From: Brevibacillus brevis
Lineage (GTDB): Bacteria; Bacillota; Bacilli; Brevibacillales; Brevibacillaceae
Direction: 5' to 3'
Assembly (NCBI RefSeq): GCF_031583145.1
Contig: NZ_CP134050.1
Coordinates: forward strand, 5,528,501 to 5,592,500
DNA length: 64,000 nt
The translations under genes were made by a program, and so were the position numbers. Below the pieces are notes generated by a model. It did not search any database and was not told where the DNA came from. It saw only the letters and a list, made by a program, of their open reading frames with translations. The stretch's first letter is position 1, and the number at the start of each line of letters is the position of its first letter. Below are positions 52,199 to 60,341 of the stretch, in pieces.

Positions 52199-52300
52199 CT
52201 ATTCTCTGTATTTTTGGGAATACACTTTGCACATCACGTAAACGGCCGTTGCCGCAAAGCCAATGACCATCGCTACGGTGGCAAACGTGATACCTTGCAT
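52199..52300 (-). CDS. Small single-span membrane protein (33 residues)
   Basis: ATG 52300 is preceded by GAGAGGAG. The product has a membrane helix over most of its length (TFATVAMVIGFAATAVYVM) and a short charged tail SQKYRE. No family is recognised. A terminator closes the gene, which supports it being real. Confidence 0.5.
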   Translation of the reverse strand: MQGITFATVAMVIGFAATAVYVMCKVYSQKYRE

Positions 52301-52394
52301 AACTGGTTCTCCTCTCCGCCGCGCGAGCTTTCCTCTATTATACGGGAAGCAAAGAGGCTGCTACAACGGATGAATCAACCAGTGAGTGAAATCT

Positions 52395-52856
52395 CTATGA
52401 CTTGACTTCGATCGACAGGTTGTAGGTCAGCGTTTTGGCATCGTACGTCACCTTCGCGCCGAGCTCCTGTGCGATGAACACGAGCGGCACCAGAACTGCT
52501 CCGGTGGTTACGCGAGGAGCGTACGGCACTCTGGTTTCCTTGCCGTTTTTGTAGGCAAACGTGCTGTTCTGGTACATGCGCAGCGCGTAGGTTTTGTCCT
52601 TGGCTACCAGCAAGGATTTGTTCATGGTATCCCAGGCTGCGGATCCGCCGAGCGCGATTGCCAGCGTGCTGGCATTCACGTAGGCTACCCCGTTTTCCGT
52701 CACGATGTCTTGTGGAAACGGCAGCTCCTTGTTGTTCAAATTGACTTTGATTTTTTGTTGTTGGACAGGAGCCGTTTGCGCAAAGGCAGCGGTCGCTGCC
52801 ACACTGCTGGTCAATAGTGCCGCTGTCAACAACATCGCGGGAATCTTGCGAAGCAT
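52395..52856 (-). CDS. Secreted stalk-domain protein (copper amine oxidase N-terminal domain-like)
   Basis: 153 residues from ATG 52856 (AGAGGTG upstream). A signal peptide (to about residue 27, ending AAFAQ) precedes a domain with KVNLNNKELPF, VNASTLAIALG, a KSLLVAKD strand and VPLVFIAQELGAKVTYD. This is the repeated pattern of the 'copper amine oxidase N-terminal' or stalk domain common in secreted Paenibacillaceae proteins. Probably an extracellular or wall-associated protein of unknown role. Confidence 0.85.
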   Translation of the reverse strand: MLRKIPAMLLTAALLTSSVAATAAFAQTAPVQQQKIKVNLNNKELPFPQDIVTENGVAYVNASTLAIALGGSAAWDTMNKSLLVAKDKTYALRMYQNSTFAYKNGKETRVPYAPRVTTGAVLVPLVFIAQELGAKVTYDAKTLTYNLSIEVKS

Positions 52857-53050
52857 AATAAACACCTCTCGTTTGAAATGAAATGACTTCCAAATTTGTA
52901 ACGTTCGACATCATCGACAAAATCCCTTTTTTTCCATACCATTCTTTTCCTATGTAAAAGAAACCCTTCTCATGACCACACTAAAGGGAAAAAGACGCGA
53001 AAAATATATCCCGCGAACAAATGTTTTTGTGCACAACCTGTTGATAACTT

Positions 53051-53059
53051 TGTGGATAA
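53051..53059 (-). promoter_or_regulatory. Perfect DnaA box
   Basis: TTATCCACA on the minus strand, with TTGATAACT nearby. A single perfect site just upstream of the 71-residue protein gene. It could occur by chance. Confidence 0.3.
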
Positions 53060-53081
53060 ACTCCCGAAGCGAGGTACGCCA

Positions 53082-53297
53082 ATGGCAGACGAGCGATTTT
53101 TCCTGATCTATCAGGAGGCAAGCGATGAAGAATGCCTGTTGACGATCCAGCCGTACCAGGACGAACAGGCGCTGGCGGAAGCCATCAATCAGCTGCAAGC
53201 CAAGCAAGTAGACGAGTACACCATCATCAAGGGAAGGAAAATGACGGCAAAGCTCCGTCTGGCGGTTGAATTGAGCGAGGCCGCCGACGACGAATAA
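53082..53297 (+). CDS. Hypothetical acidic protein
   Basis: 71 residues from ATG 53082, with GAGGTA about seven bases upstream; GTG 53052 would add ten residues. Predicted alpha/beta, very acidic at the C-terminus (ELSEAADDE). No known motif; similar short proteins occur near clpP in Brevibacillus (weak recollection). It lies upstream of the CtsR-controlled clpP promoter and is not obviously part of that transcript. Confidence 0.65.
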   Translation: MADERFFLIYQEASDEECLLTIQPYQDEQALAEAINQLQAKQVDEYTIIKGRKMTAKLRLAVELSEAADDE

Positions 53298-53370
53298 ATG
53301 TTTTCTCTCCTCCATAGGTTTAGGGAGAAGCAAGTTGGCAAACATGGTAGGGAGGGCTTGCAGTTAATTG

Positions 53371-53400
53371 TTTGACCTTCATTGACCTTTTGTGTATGAT
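53371..53400 (+). promoter_or_regulatory. clpP promoter with CtsR operator
   Basis: Direct heptad repeat TTTGACC-TTC-ATTGACC matches the CtsR site (reverse strand GGTCAAT-GAA-GGTCAAA). It overlaps the -35 TTGACC (53372-53377); 17 bp later is -10 TATGAT (53395-53400). This gives heat- and stress-induced expression when CtsR leaves the site. Confidence 0.88.
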
Positions 53401-53428
53401 ATTCTTACAAAGAGAGGAGGAAGACTAG

Positions 53429-54031
53429 ATGCACATGAATTTGATCCCTACTGTCATTGAACAGACAAACCGCGGTGAACGTGCTTACGATATCTACTCG
53501 CGCCTGCTCAAGGACCGCATCATCTTTCTGGGTACCCCGATCAACGACACGGTAGCCAATATTGTGGTAGCGCAACTGCTGTTCCTTCAGGCGGAGGATC
53601 CGGATAAAGACATTTCTCTGTACATTAATAGCCCTGGTGGCTCCATTACAGCCGGTATGGCCATTTACGATACGATGAATTTCATCAAGCCTGCTGTCTC
53701 CACGATCTGTATCGGTATGGCGGCTTCCATGGGCGCCTTCCTGCTGGCTGCCGGTGAGAAAGGCAAGCGTTTTGCGCTTCCGAACAGCGAAGTGATGATC
53801 CACCAACCGCTCGGCGGTGCCCAAGGTCAGGCGAGCGACATCGAGATCGCGGCAAAACGCATTTTGAAAATGCGCGACCACCTGAACAAGATCCTGGCCG
53901 AGCGCACCGGTCAGCCTCTGGAACGCATCCAGAAGGACACGGATCGGGACAACTTCCTCACTGCTGCTGAGGCCGTCGAGTACGGATTGATCGACAAAGT
54001 GATCACATCCGAGCCTTCTTCGAAAAAGTAA
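53429..54031 (+). CDS. clpP: ATP-dependent Clp protease proteolytic subunit
   Basis: 200 residues. Catalytic triad: Ser in GMAASMGAFLL, His in MIHQPLGG and Asp in DTDRDNF; the N-terminal LIPTVIEQTNRGERAYDIYSR is typical. It assembles as a tetradecamer with ClpX or ClpC for protein turnover. Strong GGAGG before ATG 53429, and a CtsR-controlled promoter. Terminator at 54042-54076. Confidence 0.97.
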   Translation: MHMNLIPTVIEQTNRGERAYDIYSRLLKDRIIFLGTPINDTVANIVVAQLLFLQAEDPDKDISLYINSPGGSITAGMAIYDTMNFIKPAVSTICIGMAASMGAFLLAAGEKGKRFALPNSEVMIHQPLGGAQGQASDIEIAAKRILKMRDHLNKILAERTGQPLERIQKDTDRDNFLTAAEAVEYGLIDKVITSEPSSKK

Positions 54032-54041
54032 GCACACAAAC

Positions 54042-54076
54042 GAAAACACCCGACCAATTTGGCCGGGTGTTTTTTT
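54042..54076. terminator. clpP terminator
   Basis: AAAACACCCG / CGGGTGTTTT with a GGCC-containing loop and seven T residues; also usable by the convergent phosphoesterase gene. Confidence 0.9.
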
Positions 54077-54083
54077 GATTTGG

Positions 54084-54836
54084 CTATTCGGCAGGGATGT
54101 ATGCAAAGCCCGTGCGAATCGCATGGCTGTAATCGGGTCTGCCCGCTTTCTCGGCGAGCTTTGCTGCCTGCTCCCAGTCATAAGGCAGCATCACCTGTTC
54201 GATCCCCCATCCATTTTTCGTCTGCCGCAGGATTGCATATCTCGCGTGGGGAGACATGGCTTCCATCACATGAGGATAAGGCGCGTCCTCATAGTACGCC
54301 GGGAAGCCTACGCTGCCGGGGTTGAGGACGAGCTTGCCGTCCGGCAGGTGCACGCACCGGGGCAAATGAGTATGCCCACAGACGACGATGCTTTGCGGCA
54401 CTTCCCGGAGCAGCTCTGCCACCTCCAGGACGTTTTTGGCCGTCGCCCCTCGTTCGTTCACCTCTTCCAGCAAATACTGCTCATCGGAGAAAGGCGTTCC
54501 GTGGCAAAACAGAATGTCCTCGAACACCCACGCGTTGCGGAAGGTTCGGATCCATTCCAGCATCTCCTGTGTGAGCAGCGGCTTGACCTGCTGAAAGGTA
54601 AGCGAAGGACTCTCTTCCTGAAGCAAAGCCCTGTCGCAGTTTCCCATGATCGAGACGATATCGCTCCGCTCCATCAGCCGCTTGGCACTCTCCACGGGAG
54701 CGACTGGCCCGAACAGCGTATCTCCCAGATTCACGACCGTATCGATGCCTCTTCGGGCAATATCAGACAGCACGGCGTCAAGCGCATACACATTGGAATG
54801 AACATCGGACAGTACGGCAATCGTCTTGGTCGTCAT
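54084..54836 (-). CDS. Metallophosphoesterase (calcineurin-like, YfcE/MJ0936 type)
   Basis: 250 residues. Dimetal motifs in order: SDVHSN (D-x-H), NLGDTLFG (GD), IMGNCD (GNxD/H type), CHGTPF, and VCGHTHLP with LNPGSVG. It belongs to small serine/threonine-phosphatase-like or phosphodiesterase enzymes; the substrate is unknown. It overlaps the upstream heme-monooxygenase gene by 4 bp, so they share a transcript and possibly iron control. Confidence 0.88.
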   Translation of the reverse strand: MTTKTIAVLSDVHSNVYALDAVLSDIARRGIDTVVNLGDTLFGPVAPVESAKRLMERSDIVSIMGNCDRALLQEESPSLTFQQVKPLLTQEMLEWIRTFRNAWVFEDILFCHGTPFSDEQYLLEEVNERGATAKNVLEVAELLREVPQSIVVCGHTHLPRCVHLPDGKLVLNPGSVGFPAYYEDAPYPHVMEAMSPHARYAILRQTKNGWGIEQVMLPYDWEQAAKLAEKAGRPDYSHAIRTGFAYIPAE

Positions 54837-55159
54837 GAGGCGTTGGGTGCCTTTTTCACAGACGCGACGTGGTAAGCCCCTACATCCACGCTCACGATGT
54901 ACTCAGGCGCCGGCTTGCCGCGGTTGGCCTTGTGTCCGGCAATATGGGCATCGCTCTTCTCCCACTGCTTCCAGTGCTCTTCCGACTCCCAGCGCACCAG
55001 CACCATGACTTCTTCATCGCCGCGCTGCACTTTTTTCACCATGACGGTGAGGTCCACGAACCCTTCCTGTTTTTCGATCAACCCTTCCCCGCTGAAGCGA
55101 TCTACGACTTTATCTGCATTTCCTTCGGTCACGACGGTTTTTCGAACTTGTACGAACAT
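54833..55159 (-). CDS. Antibiotic-biosynthesis-monooxygenase/heme-degrading monooxygenase (HmoA-like)
   Basis: 108 residues of the dimeric ABM fold: MFVQVRKTVVTEGNADKVV, EGFVDLTVMVKK and VLVRWESEEHWKQWEKSDAHIAG-type helix (split). This resembles HmoA/IsdG-like heme oxygenases of Bacillus, which release iron from heme. A strong Fur box lies about 50 bp upstream, which favours the heme role over antibiotic synthesis. The start at ATG 55159 has GGAGG upstream. Confidence 0.82.
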   Translation of the reverse strand: MFVQVRKTVVTEGNADKVVDRFSGEGLIEKQEGFVDLTVMVKKVQRGDEEVMVLVRWESEEHWKQWEKSDAHIAGHKANRGKPAPEYIVSVDVGAYHVASVKKAPNAS

Positions 55160-55208
55160 ATTTTTCCTCCCCCGATTCCCTCTCTGTTTTCCTGTTATTA
55201 TTATAATT

Positions 55209-55227
55209 GATACTGATTCTCATTGTC
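55209..55227 (-). promoter_or_regulatory. Fur box upstream of the heme monooxygenase gene
   Basis: GATACTGATTCTCATTGTC matches the 19-bp Fur consensus GATAATGATTATCATTATC at 15 positions. Expected to repress the monooxygenase-phosphoesterase pair when iron is plentiful. Confidence 0.8.
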
Positions 55228-55351
55228 AAACTTGAAACTGCCACCCTTGTCTTTTGTCCGCTTTCGCTTAAAAATTCCTGTAGGTTCCCTTCAAAAAAAG
55301 AACCGATCAACCATCCGGACGATCCTCATGGTTGCTCGGCTCGCTTTTCGA

Positions 55352-55531
55352 TTACCTTTCCTCCAGCTGTTCTACCTCGACCCGCAAACTGCTTGCAGGA
55401 TTTCGTTCCGTATGGACGCGGGCGGTCGCCGTGGATTCATCGAGCTCGTCAATCCACACGGAATCTCCCTTGTAGTGGACTACGATCTTGTCCTCGGAAC
55501 GAACAATCTCCCGGGCGCGTGTCAGATCCAT
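55352..55531 (-). CDS. sspH: Small acid-soluble spore protein, H-type
   Basis: 59 residues from ATG 55531 (GGAGGGA upstream). It matches the SspH family: MDLTRAREIVRSEDKIVVHY, WIDELDESTATARVH and an acidic VEVEQLEE end. H-type SASPs are minor spore-core proteins made in the forespore under sigma-G. This is direct evidence that the organism forms endospores. Confidence 0.9.
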   Translation of the reverse strand: MDLTRAREIVRSEDKIVVHYKGDSVWIDELDESTATARVHTERNPASSLRVEVEQLEER

Positions 55532-55543
55532 CTTGATCCCTCC

Positions 55544-55729
55544 TTATGCCTCGACGTTTTCATCGGCTTGTTCTTCGTTGCTCGCCCCGCTCATTGTGTC
55601 GACGGTGGTCTCCTCGATAAGTCCATTTTGATCAGATACGGTCCCGCCACCTAGACCTTCGTTGATCATGCGGTCAATGTCCATGTCATAGGCTTCGCGT
55701 CCCTCCGTGTACGGTTCGCGGTTGCTCAT
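55544..55729 (-). CDS. Small conserved hypothetical protein (possibly DUF4025/YozQ-like)
   Basis: 61 residues from ATG 55729 (GGGGGAAAG upstream); an extension to 55828 would include the crh terminator and is rejected. Acidic, hydrophilic, with DIDRMINEGLGGGTVSDQNG and EETTVDTM. The 'INEGL.GG.V' pattern recalls the DUF4025/YozQ group. It starts upstream of sspH, 12 bp away, so the two are likely one sporulation transcript. Confidence 0.6.
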   Translation of the reverse strand: MSNREPYTEGREAYDMDIDRMINEGLGGGTVSDQNGLIEETTVDTMSGASNEEQADENVEA

Positions 55730-55814
55730 GTCGCTTTCCCCCTTGTCAAGTTTTACATGCTTTAGCATGTCCCAACCGGGTGGAAAACGATGCAACGTCC
55801 TGCGCATTTCCTGC

Positions 55815-55852
55815 ACAAAAAAAGACACTCGCCCGCGGGTAAGTGTCTTTCG
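55815..55852 (-). terminator. Terminator of the rapZ-crh operon
   Basis: AAAGACACT / AGTGTCTTT with inner CGCCCGCGGG pairing, followed on the minus strand by TTTTTTG. Confidence 0.82.
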
Positions 55853-55856
55853 TCTT

Positions 55857-56114
55857 CTATTCTTCCTTGCTCACCAGGTTGGCAAGGCTCTTGACTGCCT
55901 GGGAAGCATCCGGCCCTTCCGCCGAGATGGTGATTTCCGTTCCCGAACTGATCGCAAGGCTCATGATGCCCATGATGCTTTTCGCGTTTACTTTTTTGTT
56001 ATCTTTTTCCACGAATACTTCGGCTGCAAAACGGTTGGCCTCTTGTACGAAAAAGGCCGCCGGACGTGCTTGCAAACCGGTCTTCAATTGAACCACGACC
56101 TGCTGTTGAACCAT
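55857..56114 (-). CDS. crh: Crh, catabolite-repression HPr-like protein
   Basis: 85 residues, HPr fold. The PTS histidine at position 15 is replaced by Gln (LKTGLQARPAA), while the regulatory Ser46 is kept (AKSIMGIMSL). This pairing defines Crh, which cannot transfer PTS phosphate but, when Ser46 is phosphorylated, assists CcpA. Last gene after whiA, the usual place for crh. Confidence 0.95.
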   Translation of the reverse strand: MVQQQVVVQLKTGLQARPAAFFVQEANRFAAEVFVEKDNKKVNAKSIMGIMSLAISSGTEITISAEGPDASQAVKSLANLVSKEE

Positions 56115-56164
56115 GAATGGACCTCCTAACTCGGTAACCTATTATCCATTAGTATATCATGTAT

Positions 56165-57112
56165 CTACATCGAAATATTTTGTTTTTCTCGTAATTTGTC
56201 AGCGATTTCGTTAATTTTTCGCAGGCGGTGGTTGACTCCTGATTTGCTGACCACCCCGCTCGGCAGCATTTCCCCCAATTCCTTCAAGTTGATGTCGGGG
56301 TGAGCTACTCGGAGCTCCGCCACTTCGCGCAAGCGTTTGGGCAGGTTTTCCAGTCCGATCTCCTGGTCGATCAGTTGGATGTTTTCCAGCTGCTGGGTGG
56401 CTGCGTTCACCGTTTTGTTGATGTTGGCGATTTCACAGTTGTGCAGACGGTTGACCGAGTTGCGCATATCCTTCACGATCCGCACGTCCTCAAAATAGAG
56501 CAGGGCCTGGTGCGCCCCGATCAGGCTGAGAAACTCCGTAATCTTTTCGCCTTCTTTAATATAGAAAACATACCCTTTTTTCCGCTCGATGCACTTGGCA
56601 TTTAGTTTATACCGATTGGCGATCTTGGTCAATGCCTCGCAAAAATCCTGATAGGACGTAAAGATCTCCAAATGGTAGCTGGACGCCTCCGGGTGGTTTA
56701 CGGAGCCCCCGGCCAGAAAAGCTCCCCGCAAATAAGCCGCGCGGCAGCACGACTTTTTCACGAGCTCGGGAGCGATCCCGGGAACGAAGGAGAGGCTTTG
56801 ATCCATGATTCCCAGGTCTTGCAGGATCTCGTTGGCCTTGCTCGGAATTCTCACGATGTACACGTTGTTTTTCTTGAGGCGCATTTTTTTCCGGACCAAT
56901 AGCTCGGCATGGATATGAAACAACCTTTTGATCAAGGTGTAAATCCGTCTGGCAATCGCCGCGTTTTCCGTGGTGACATCGAGCACTAGCCGTCCGGCTC
57001 CGAACTGAAGACTGCCGTTCATGCGGATCAGGGCGGACAATTCCGCCTTGCTGCAGCAGTCAGCGCCTTCCTGCATCGTTAATTCCTTTTTGGTTTGCGC
57101 GGCGAATGACAT
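56165..57112 (-). CDS. whiA: DNA-binding protein WhiA
   Basis: 315 residues. N-terminal degenerate LAGLIDADG homing-endonuclease-like domain (CCRAAYLRGAFLAGGSVNHPE, split) and C-terminal HTH (LKELGEMLPSGVVSKSGVNHRLRKI, split). In Bacilli it influences cell division and chromosome segregation. Seven bases after yvcK in the rapZ-yvcK-whiA-crh operon. Confidence 0.96.
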   Translation of the reverse strand: MSFAAQTKKELTMQEGADCCSKAELSALIRMNGSLQFGAGRLVLDVTTENAAIARRIYTLIKRLFHIHAELLVRKKMRLKKNNVYIVRIPSKANEILQDLGIMDQSLSFVPGIAPELVKKSCCRAAYLRGAFLAGGSVNHPEASSYHLEIFTSYQDFCEALTKIANRYKLNAKCIERKKGYVFYIKEGEKITEFLSLIGAHQALLYFEDVRIVKDMRNSVNRLHNCEIANINKTVNAATQQLENIQLIDQEIGLENLPKRLREVAELRVAHPDINLKELGEMLPSGVVSKSGVNHRLRKINEIADKLREKQNISM

Positions 57113-57118
57113 CGACCT

Positions 57119-58129
57119 TCACTCCTTCTCTATCTTCAGCACCTTCCTTCTGCGCTTGACGAGAGCCACTACCTGTTTGCTCACCGCCTGCGCATCGTGT
57201 CTAAGGAAGCCGTCCTCGAATGTGACCAGCGGCTTCGCCACGACATGCAAACCGAGCTGTCGCAGCTTTTTCAGATCACATGGGACAGGAGCTGCTCCTT
57301 TTTCGGCGTACTTCTCCAAAACGTGTCCCGGCAGCTCTGCAGAATTGACAATAATCGTATCTAAAAATGGTCCATCGACGTGCTCGTACATGACGTTCAC
57401 ATGCTTCGAAGCCGTAAACCCGTCCGTTTCTCCCGGCTGCGTCATCACGTTGCAGATGTAAATCTTCGGGGCCGTCGCCTGTTTGATCGCGGCAAACAGC
57501 CCCCGTACCAGCAAATTGGGCAGAATGCTGGTGTAAAGGCTTCCGGGCCCGATCAAGATCGCATCCGCCTCTTCGATCGCGGCCAGTGCTTCACTAAGCG
57601 GCACGGCGTCTTCCGGGTCGAGAAACACCCGTTTGATCTCTTTGCCGGTCAACGGTATTTGTGATTCGCCCATCACGAGGGATCCGTCGGTCATTTCCGC
57701 TACGAGCCGAATTGACTGGGTTGACGCAGGCAACACGTCCCCGCGTACCGCCAGCACCCCGCTGAGCGTCTTGACAGCCGTGACAAAATCGCCCGTGATC
57801 TCGTTCATCGCTGCAAGTAGTAGATTTCCCAAATTATGCCCTGCCAATCCCGTACCCGTGGAAAAACGGTACTGCATCACTTTTTCCATCAACGGCTCCG
57901 TATCGGCCAAGGCGGTCAAGACATTGCGAATGTCTCCCGGGGGGAGCATATCCATCTCCTCGCGCAATCGCCCGGAGCTCCCTCCGTCGTCAGCCACAGT
58001 AACAATTGCGGTAATATGCACAGGCTCGTGTTTGAGCCCTCGCAACAACACGGACAGACCCGTCCCTCCGCCGATTACGACAATACGCAACTGTCTTGGC
58101 TGCAGCCTCCCCATTCCCTTCGTCGGCAT
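57119..58129 (-). CDS. yvcK: YvcK/GlmR, UDP-GlcNAc-binding regulator
   Basis: 336 residues, CofD-like Rossmann fold: VVIGGGTGLSVLLRGLK, TVADDGGSSGRLR, AGHNLGNLLLAA and IGPGSLYTSILPNLL. It binds UDP-GlcNAc and stimulates GlmS for wall precursor synthesis during gluconeogenic growth. Between rapZ and whiA as in B. subtilis. Confidence 0.95.
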   Translation of the reverse strand: MPTKGMGRLQPRQLRIVVIGGGTGLSVLLRGLKHEPVHITAIVTVADDGGSSGRLREEMDMLPPGDIRNVLTALADTEPLMEKVMQYRFSTGTGLAGHNLGNLLLAAMNEITGDFVTAVKTLSGVLAVRGDVLPASTQSIRLVAEMTDGSLVMGESQIPLTGKEIKRVFLDPEDAVPLSEALAAIEEADAILIGPGSLYTSILPNLLVRGLFAAIKQATAPKIYICNVMTQPGETDGFTASKHVNVMYEHVDGPFLDTIIVNSAELPGHVLEKYAEKGAAPVPCDLKKLRQLGLHVVAKPLVTFEDGFLRHDAQAVSKQVVALVKRRRKVLKIEKE

Positions 58130-58217
58130 ATGTCACCTCATTATCCACTTAGTGCCCTCTGGCACGTGGCCTTTTCTCTGTCAGGGGCATCCCCCAATTT
58201 CTTCCTGCATCCTATGC

Positions 58218-59099
58218 TCACTTGTTCTTTTCGATGTCACGATGGCTCACCCGCACCGTAAAATCTTTTCCGAACGTCTCTCCCAAATGTTCGGCGATGG
58301 CCACAGAGCGATGCTTTCCGCCCGTGCAGCCGATGCCAATGACGAGCTGGCTTTTGCCCTCACGCTGGTAGTGCGGCAGCGTAAACGCCAGGAAATCTGT
58401 CAGCTTTCCGAGGAATTCTTGCGTCTCGCTATGTTTCATGACGTAATCCGCGACTTCCCGGTCACAGCCGGTCTTGGGGCGGAGTTCTTCTACATAGTGC
58501 GGATTCGGCAGGAACCGCACATCAAACATCAAGTCGGCATCGATAGGAGCGCCGTATTTAAACCCGAATGAAAGTACGTTGATCGTAAGCGGAGATCCCT
58601 GCTGCCCGTACTGGCTGATGATCTTTTCCCGCAGCTGGGCCGGTTTCATCTGGCTTGTATCGATGATCTGGTGCGCCCATCCTTTCATCTCTTGCAGCAG
58701 GCGGCGCTCAGCGTGAATCCCTTCCAAGGGTGAACCGTTTGGCGAAAGCGGATGGCGGCGACGCGTTTCCTTGTAGCGAGACACCAATGTCGTATCGCTC
58801 GCATCCAGATAAAGAATGTGGTACGAAAGTCCGTTCATCTGATTGAGGCTCTCGATCGTATCGGACAGGCTCTCGAAGAACTCGCGTCCGCGCAAATCGA
58901 TCACCAATGCAACCCGCTCGATACTTCCGCCGGACTGCTTGACCAGCTCGGCAAATTTGGGGATCAGCACCGGCGGCAGGTTGTCTACACAAAAATAGCC
59001 CAAGTCTTCCAAGCTTTGTACAGCAACAGTCTTCCCAGCACCGGACATCCCCGTAATGATCAGCAGATTAATGGCCTTGTCGTTTCCCAATTCCGTCAC
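58218..59099 (-). CDS. rapZ: RapZ/YvcJ P-loop nucleotide-binding protein
   Basis: 293 residues from GTG 59099 (GGAGG eight bases upstream). Walker A GMSGAGKT, VIDLRGREFF, SFGFKYGAP and the C-terminal IGCTGGKHRSVAIAE are typical. In E. coli RapZ directs sRNA GlmZ cleavage; in Bacillus YvcJ hydrolyses GTP and affects competence. First gene of the four-gene operon. Confidence 0.95.
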   Translation of the reverse strand: MTELGNDKAINLLIITGMSGAGKTVAVQSLEDLGYFCVDNLPPVLIPKFAELVKQSGGSIERVALVIDLRGREFFESLSDTIESLNQMNGLSYHILYLDASDTTLVSRYKETRRRHPLSPNGSPLEGIHAERRLLQEMKGWAHQIIDTSQMKPAQLREKIISQYGQQGSPLTINVLSFGFKYGAPIDADLMFDVRFLPNPHYVEELRPKTGCDREVADYVMKHSETQEFLGKLTDFLAFTLPHYQREGKSQLVIGIGCTGGKHRSVAIAEHLGETFGKDFTVRVSHRDIEKNK

Positions 59100-59201
59100 G
59101 CATCTCGCCTCCTACGATTCTGACAATAGCATACCATAATGGCTGGCATATTCGCATCCTTTTGCACGCTTCCCGCGACCCCTCACGTACAAGCCTGCAG
59201 A

Positions 59202-59238
59202 GAAAAAAAAGATGCGCGGCTGAATCCCAGCCACGCAA
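59202..59238 (-). terminator. trxB terminator
   Basis: GCGTGGCTG / CAGCCGCGC stem followed on the minus strand by ATCTTTTTTTT. It lies about 80 bp after the trxB stop. Confidence 0.85.
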
Positions 59239-59317
59239 CAATTGTTTATATAGATAAGGGGGTCAATTCATTGTCTTTATCTTAACTCCCAAATATTTCA
59301 CTTATGTTACAACCAGG

Positions 59318-60277
59318 TTAAGAGATTGTGACATTTTGTTCCTTTAACGCTTCATTGAGTTCTTCCACATAGTGCTGAGCGGATTGGGCTGCAATGGATC
59401 CGTCGCCTGTTGCTGTCACGACTTGGCGCAGCATTTTTTCGCGTACATCCCCTGCGGCGAATACGCCTTTTACTTTGGTGTACATTTTCTCATCGGTCAG
59501 TACATAGCCGGCATCGTTGGTGATGCCCAGCGAACGCACGCTTTCTGTCAGCGGGTCCATCCCTACGTAGATGAATACGCCATCGGTGGCAAATTCCCGT
59601 TGCTCGCCGGTCTTGTTGTTTTCCAGCAGGACGGATTGGACCTTGCCTTCACCGCGGATTTCTTTTACAGCCGTATCCCAGATCACTTCGATCTTTTCGT
59701 TTTCAAATGCGCGTTTTTGCAGGATTTTTTGGGCGCGGAACTGATCGCGGCGGTGGATGATGGTCACTTTGGACGCAAAGCGGGTCAGGAACACCGCTTC
59801 TTCTACAGCGGAGTCGCCGCCGCCTACCACTACCAGCTCCTTGTTGCGGAAAAAGGCACCGTCACATACCGCGCAATACGATACGCCGCGGCCGGACAGT
59901 TCTTTTTCGCCCGGTACGCCGAGGAGACGGTGTTCAGCACCTGTCGCGATGATGACCGACTTGGCCAAGTATTCCTTGTCGCTCGTGATCACCCGCTTGT
60001 ACGGTGCTTCGTCGCGGACTTCCTTGATCTCTCCGTAAGCGTACTCAGCGCCGAATTGCTGTGCGTGTTCGAACATTTTGGTGGACAGGTCAGGACCGAG
60101 AATCGATGTAAAGCCTGGGTAGTTCTCGATCTCCTCTGTATTGGCCATTTGGCCGCCAGGGATCCCTCTCTCCAGCATCAGCGTGCTCATGTTGGCGCGG
60201 GAAGTGTATACTGCAGCCGTCATACCGGCAGGGCCGGCACCGGCAATGATCACATCATATATTTTTTGTTCACTCAT
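59318..60277 (-). CDS. trxB: Thioredoxin-disulfide reductase
   Basis: 319 residues. FAD site GAGPAGMTAAVYTSRA, redox-active CAVC (CAVCDGAFF), NADPH site VVGGGDSAVEEAV and C-terminal FAAGDVREK are present. It reduces thioredoxin with NADPH. Stands between the rapZ operon and the TPR gene, with its own terminator. Confidence 0.97.
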   Translation of the reverse strand: MSEQKIYDVIIAGAGPAGMTAAVYTSRANMSTLMLERGIPGGQMANTEEIENYPGFTSILGPDLSTKMFEHAQQFGAEYAYGEIKEVRDEAPYKRVITSDKEYLAKSVIIATGAEHRLLGVPGEKELSGRGVSYCAVCDGAFFRNKELVVVGGGDSAVEEAVFLTRFASKVTIIHRRDQFRAQKILQKRAFENEKIEVIWDTAVKEIRGEGKVQSVLLENNKTGEQREFATDGVFIYVGMDPLTESVRSLGITNDAGYVLTDEKMYTKVKGVFAAGDVREKMLRQVVTATGDGSIAAQSAQHYVEELNEALKEQNVTIS

Positions 60278-60341
60278 ATAGGATGCCTCCTTGGCAAGCA
60301 GGTTTGTCTTTCCTTGTTTAAACTAATTATAATGTAATAAT

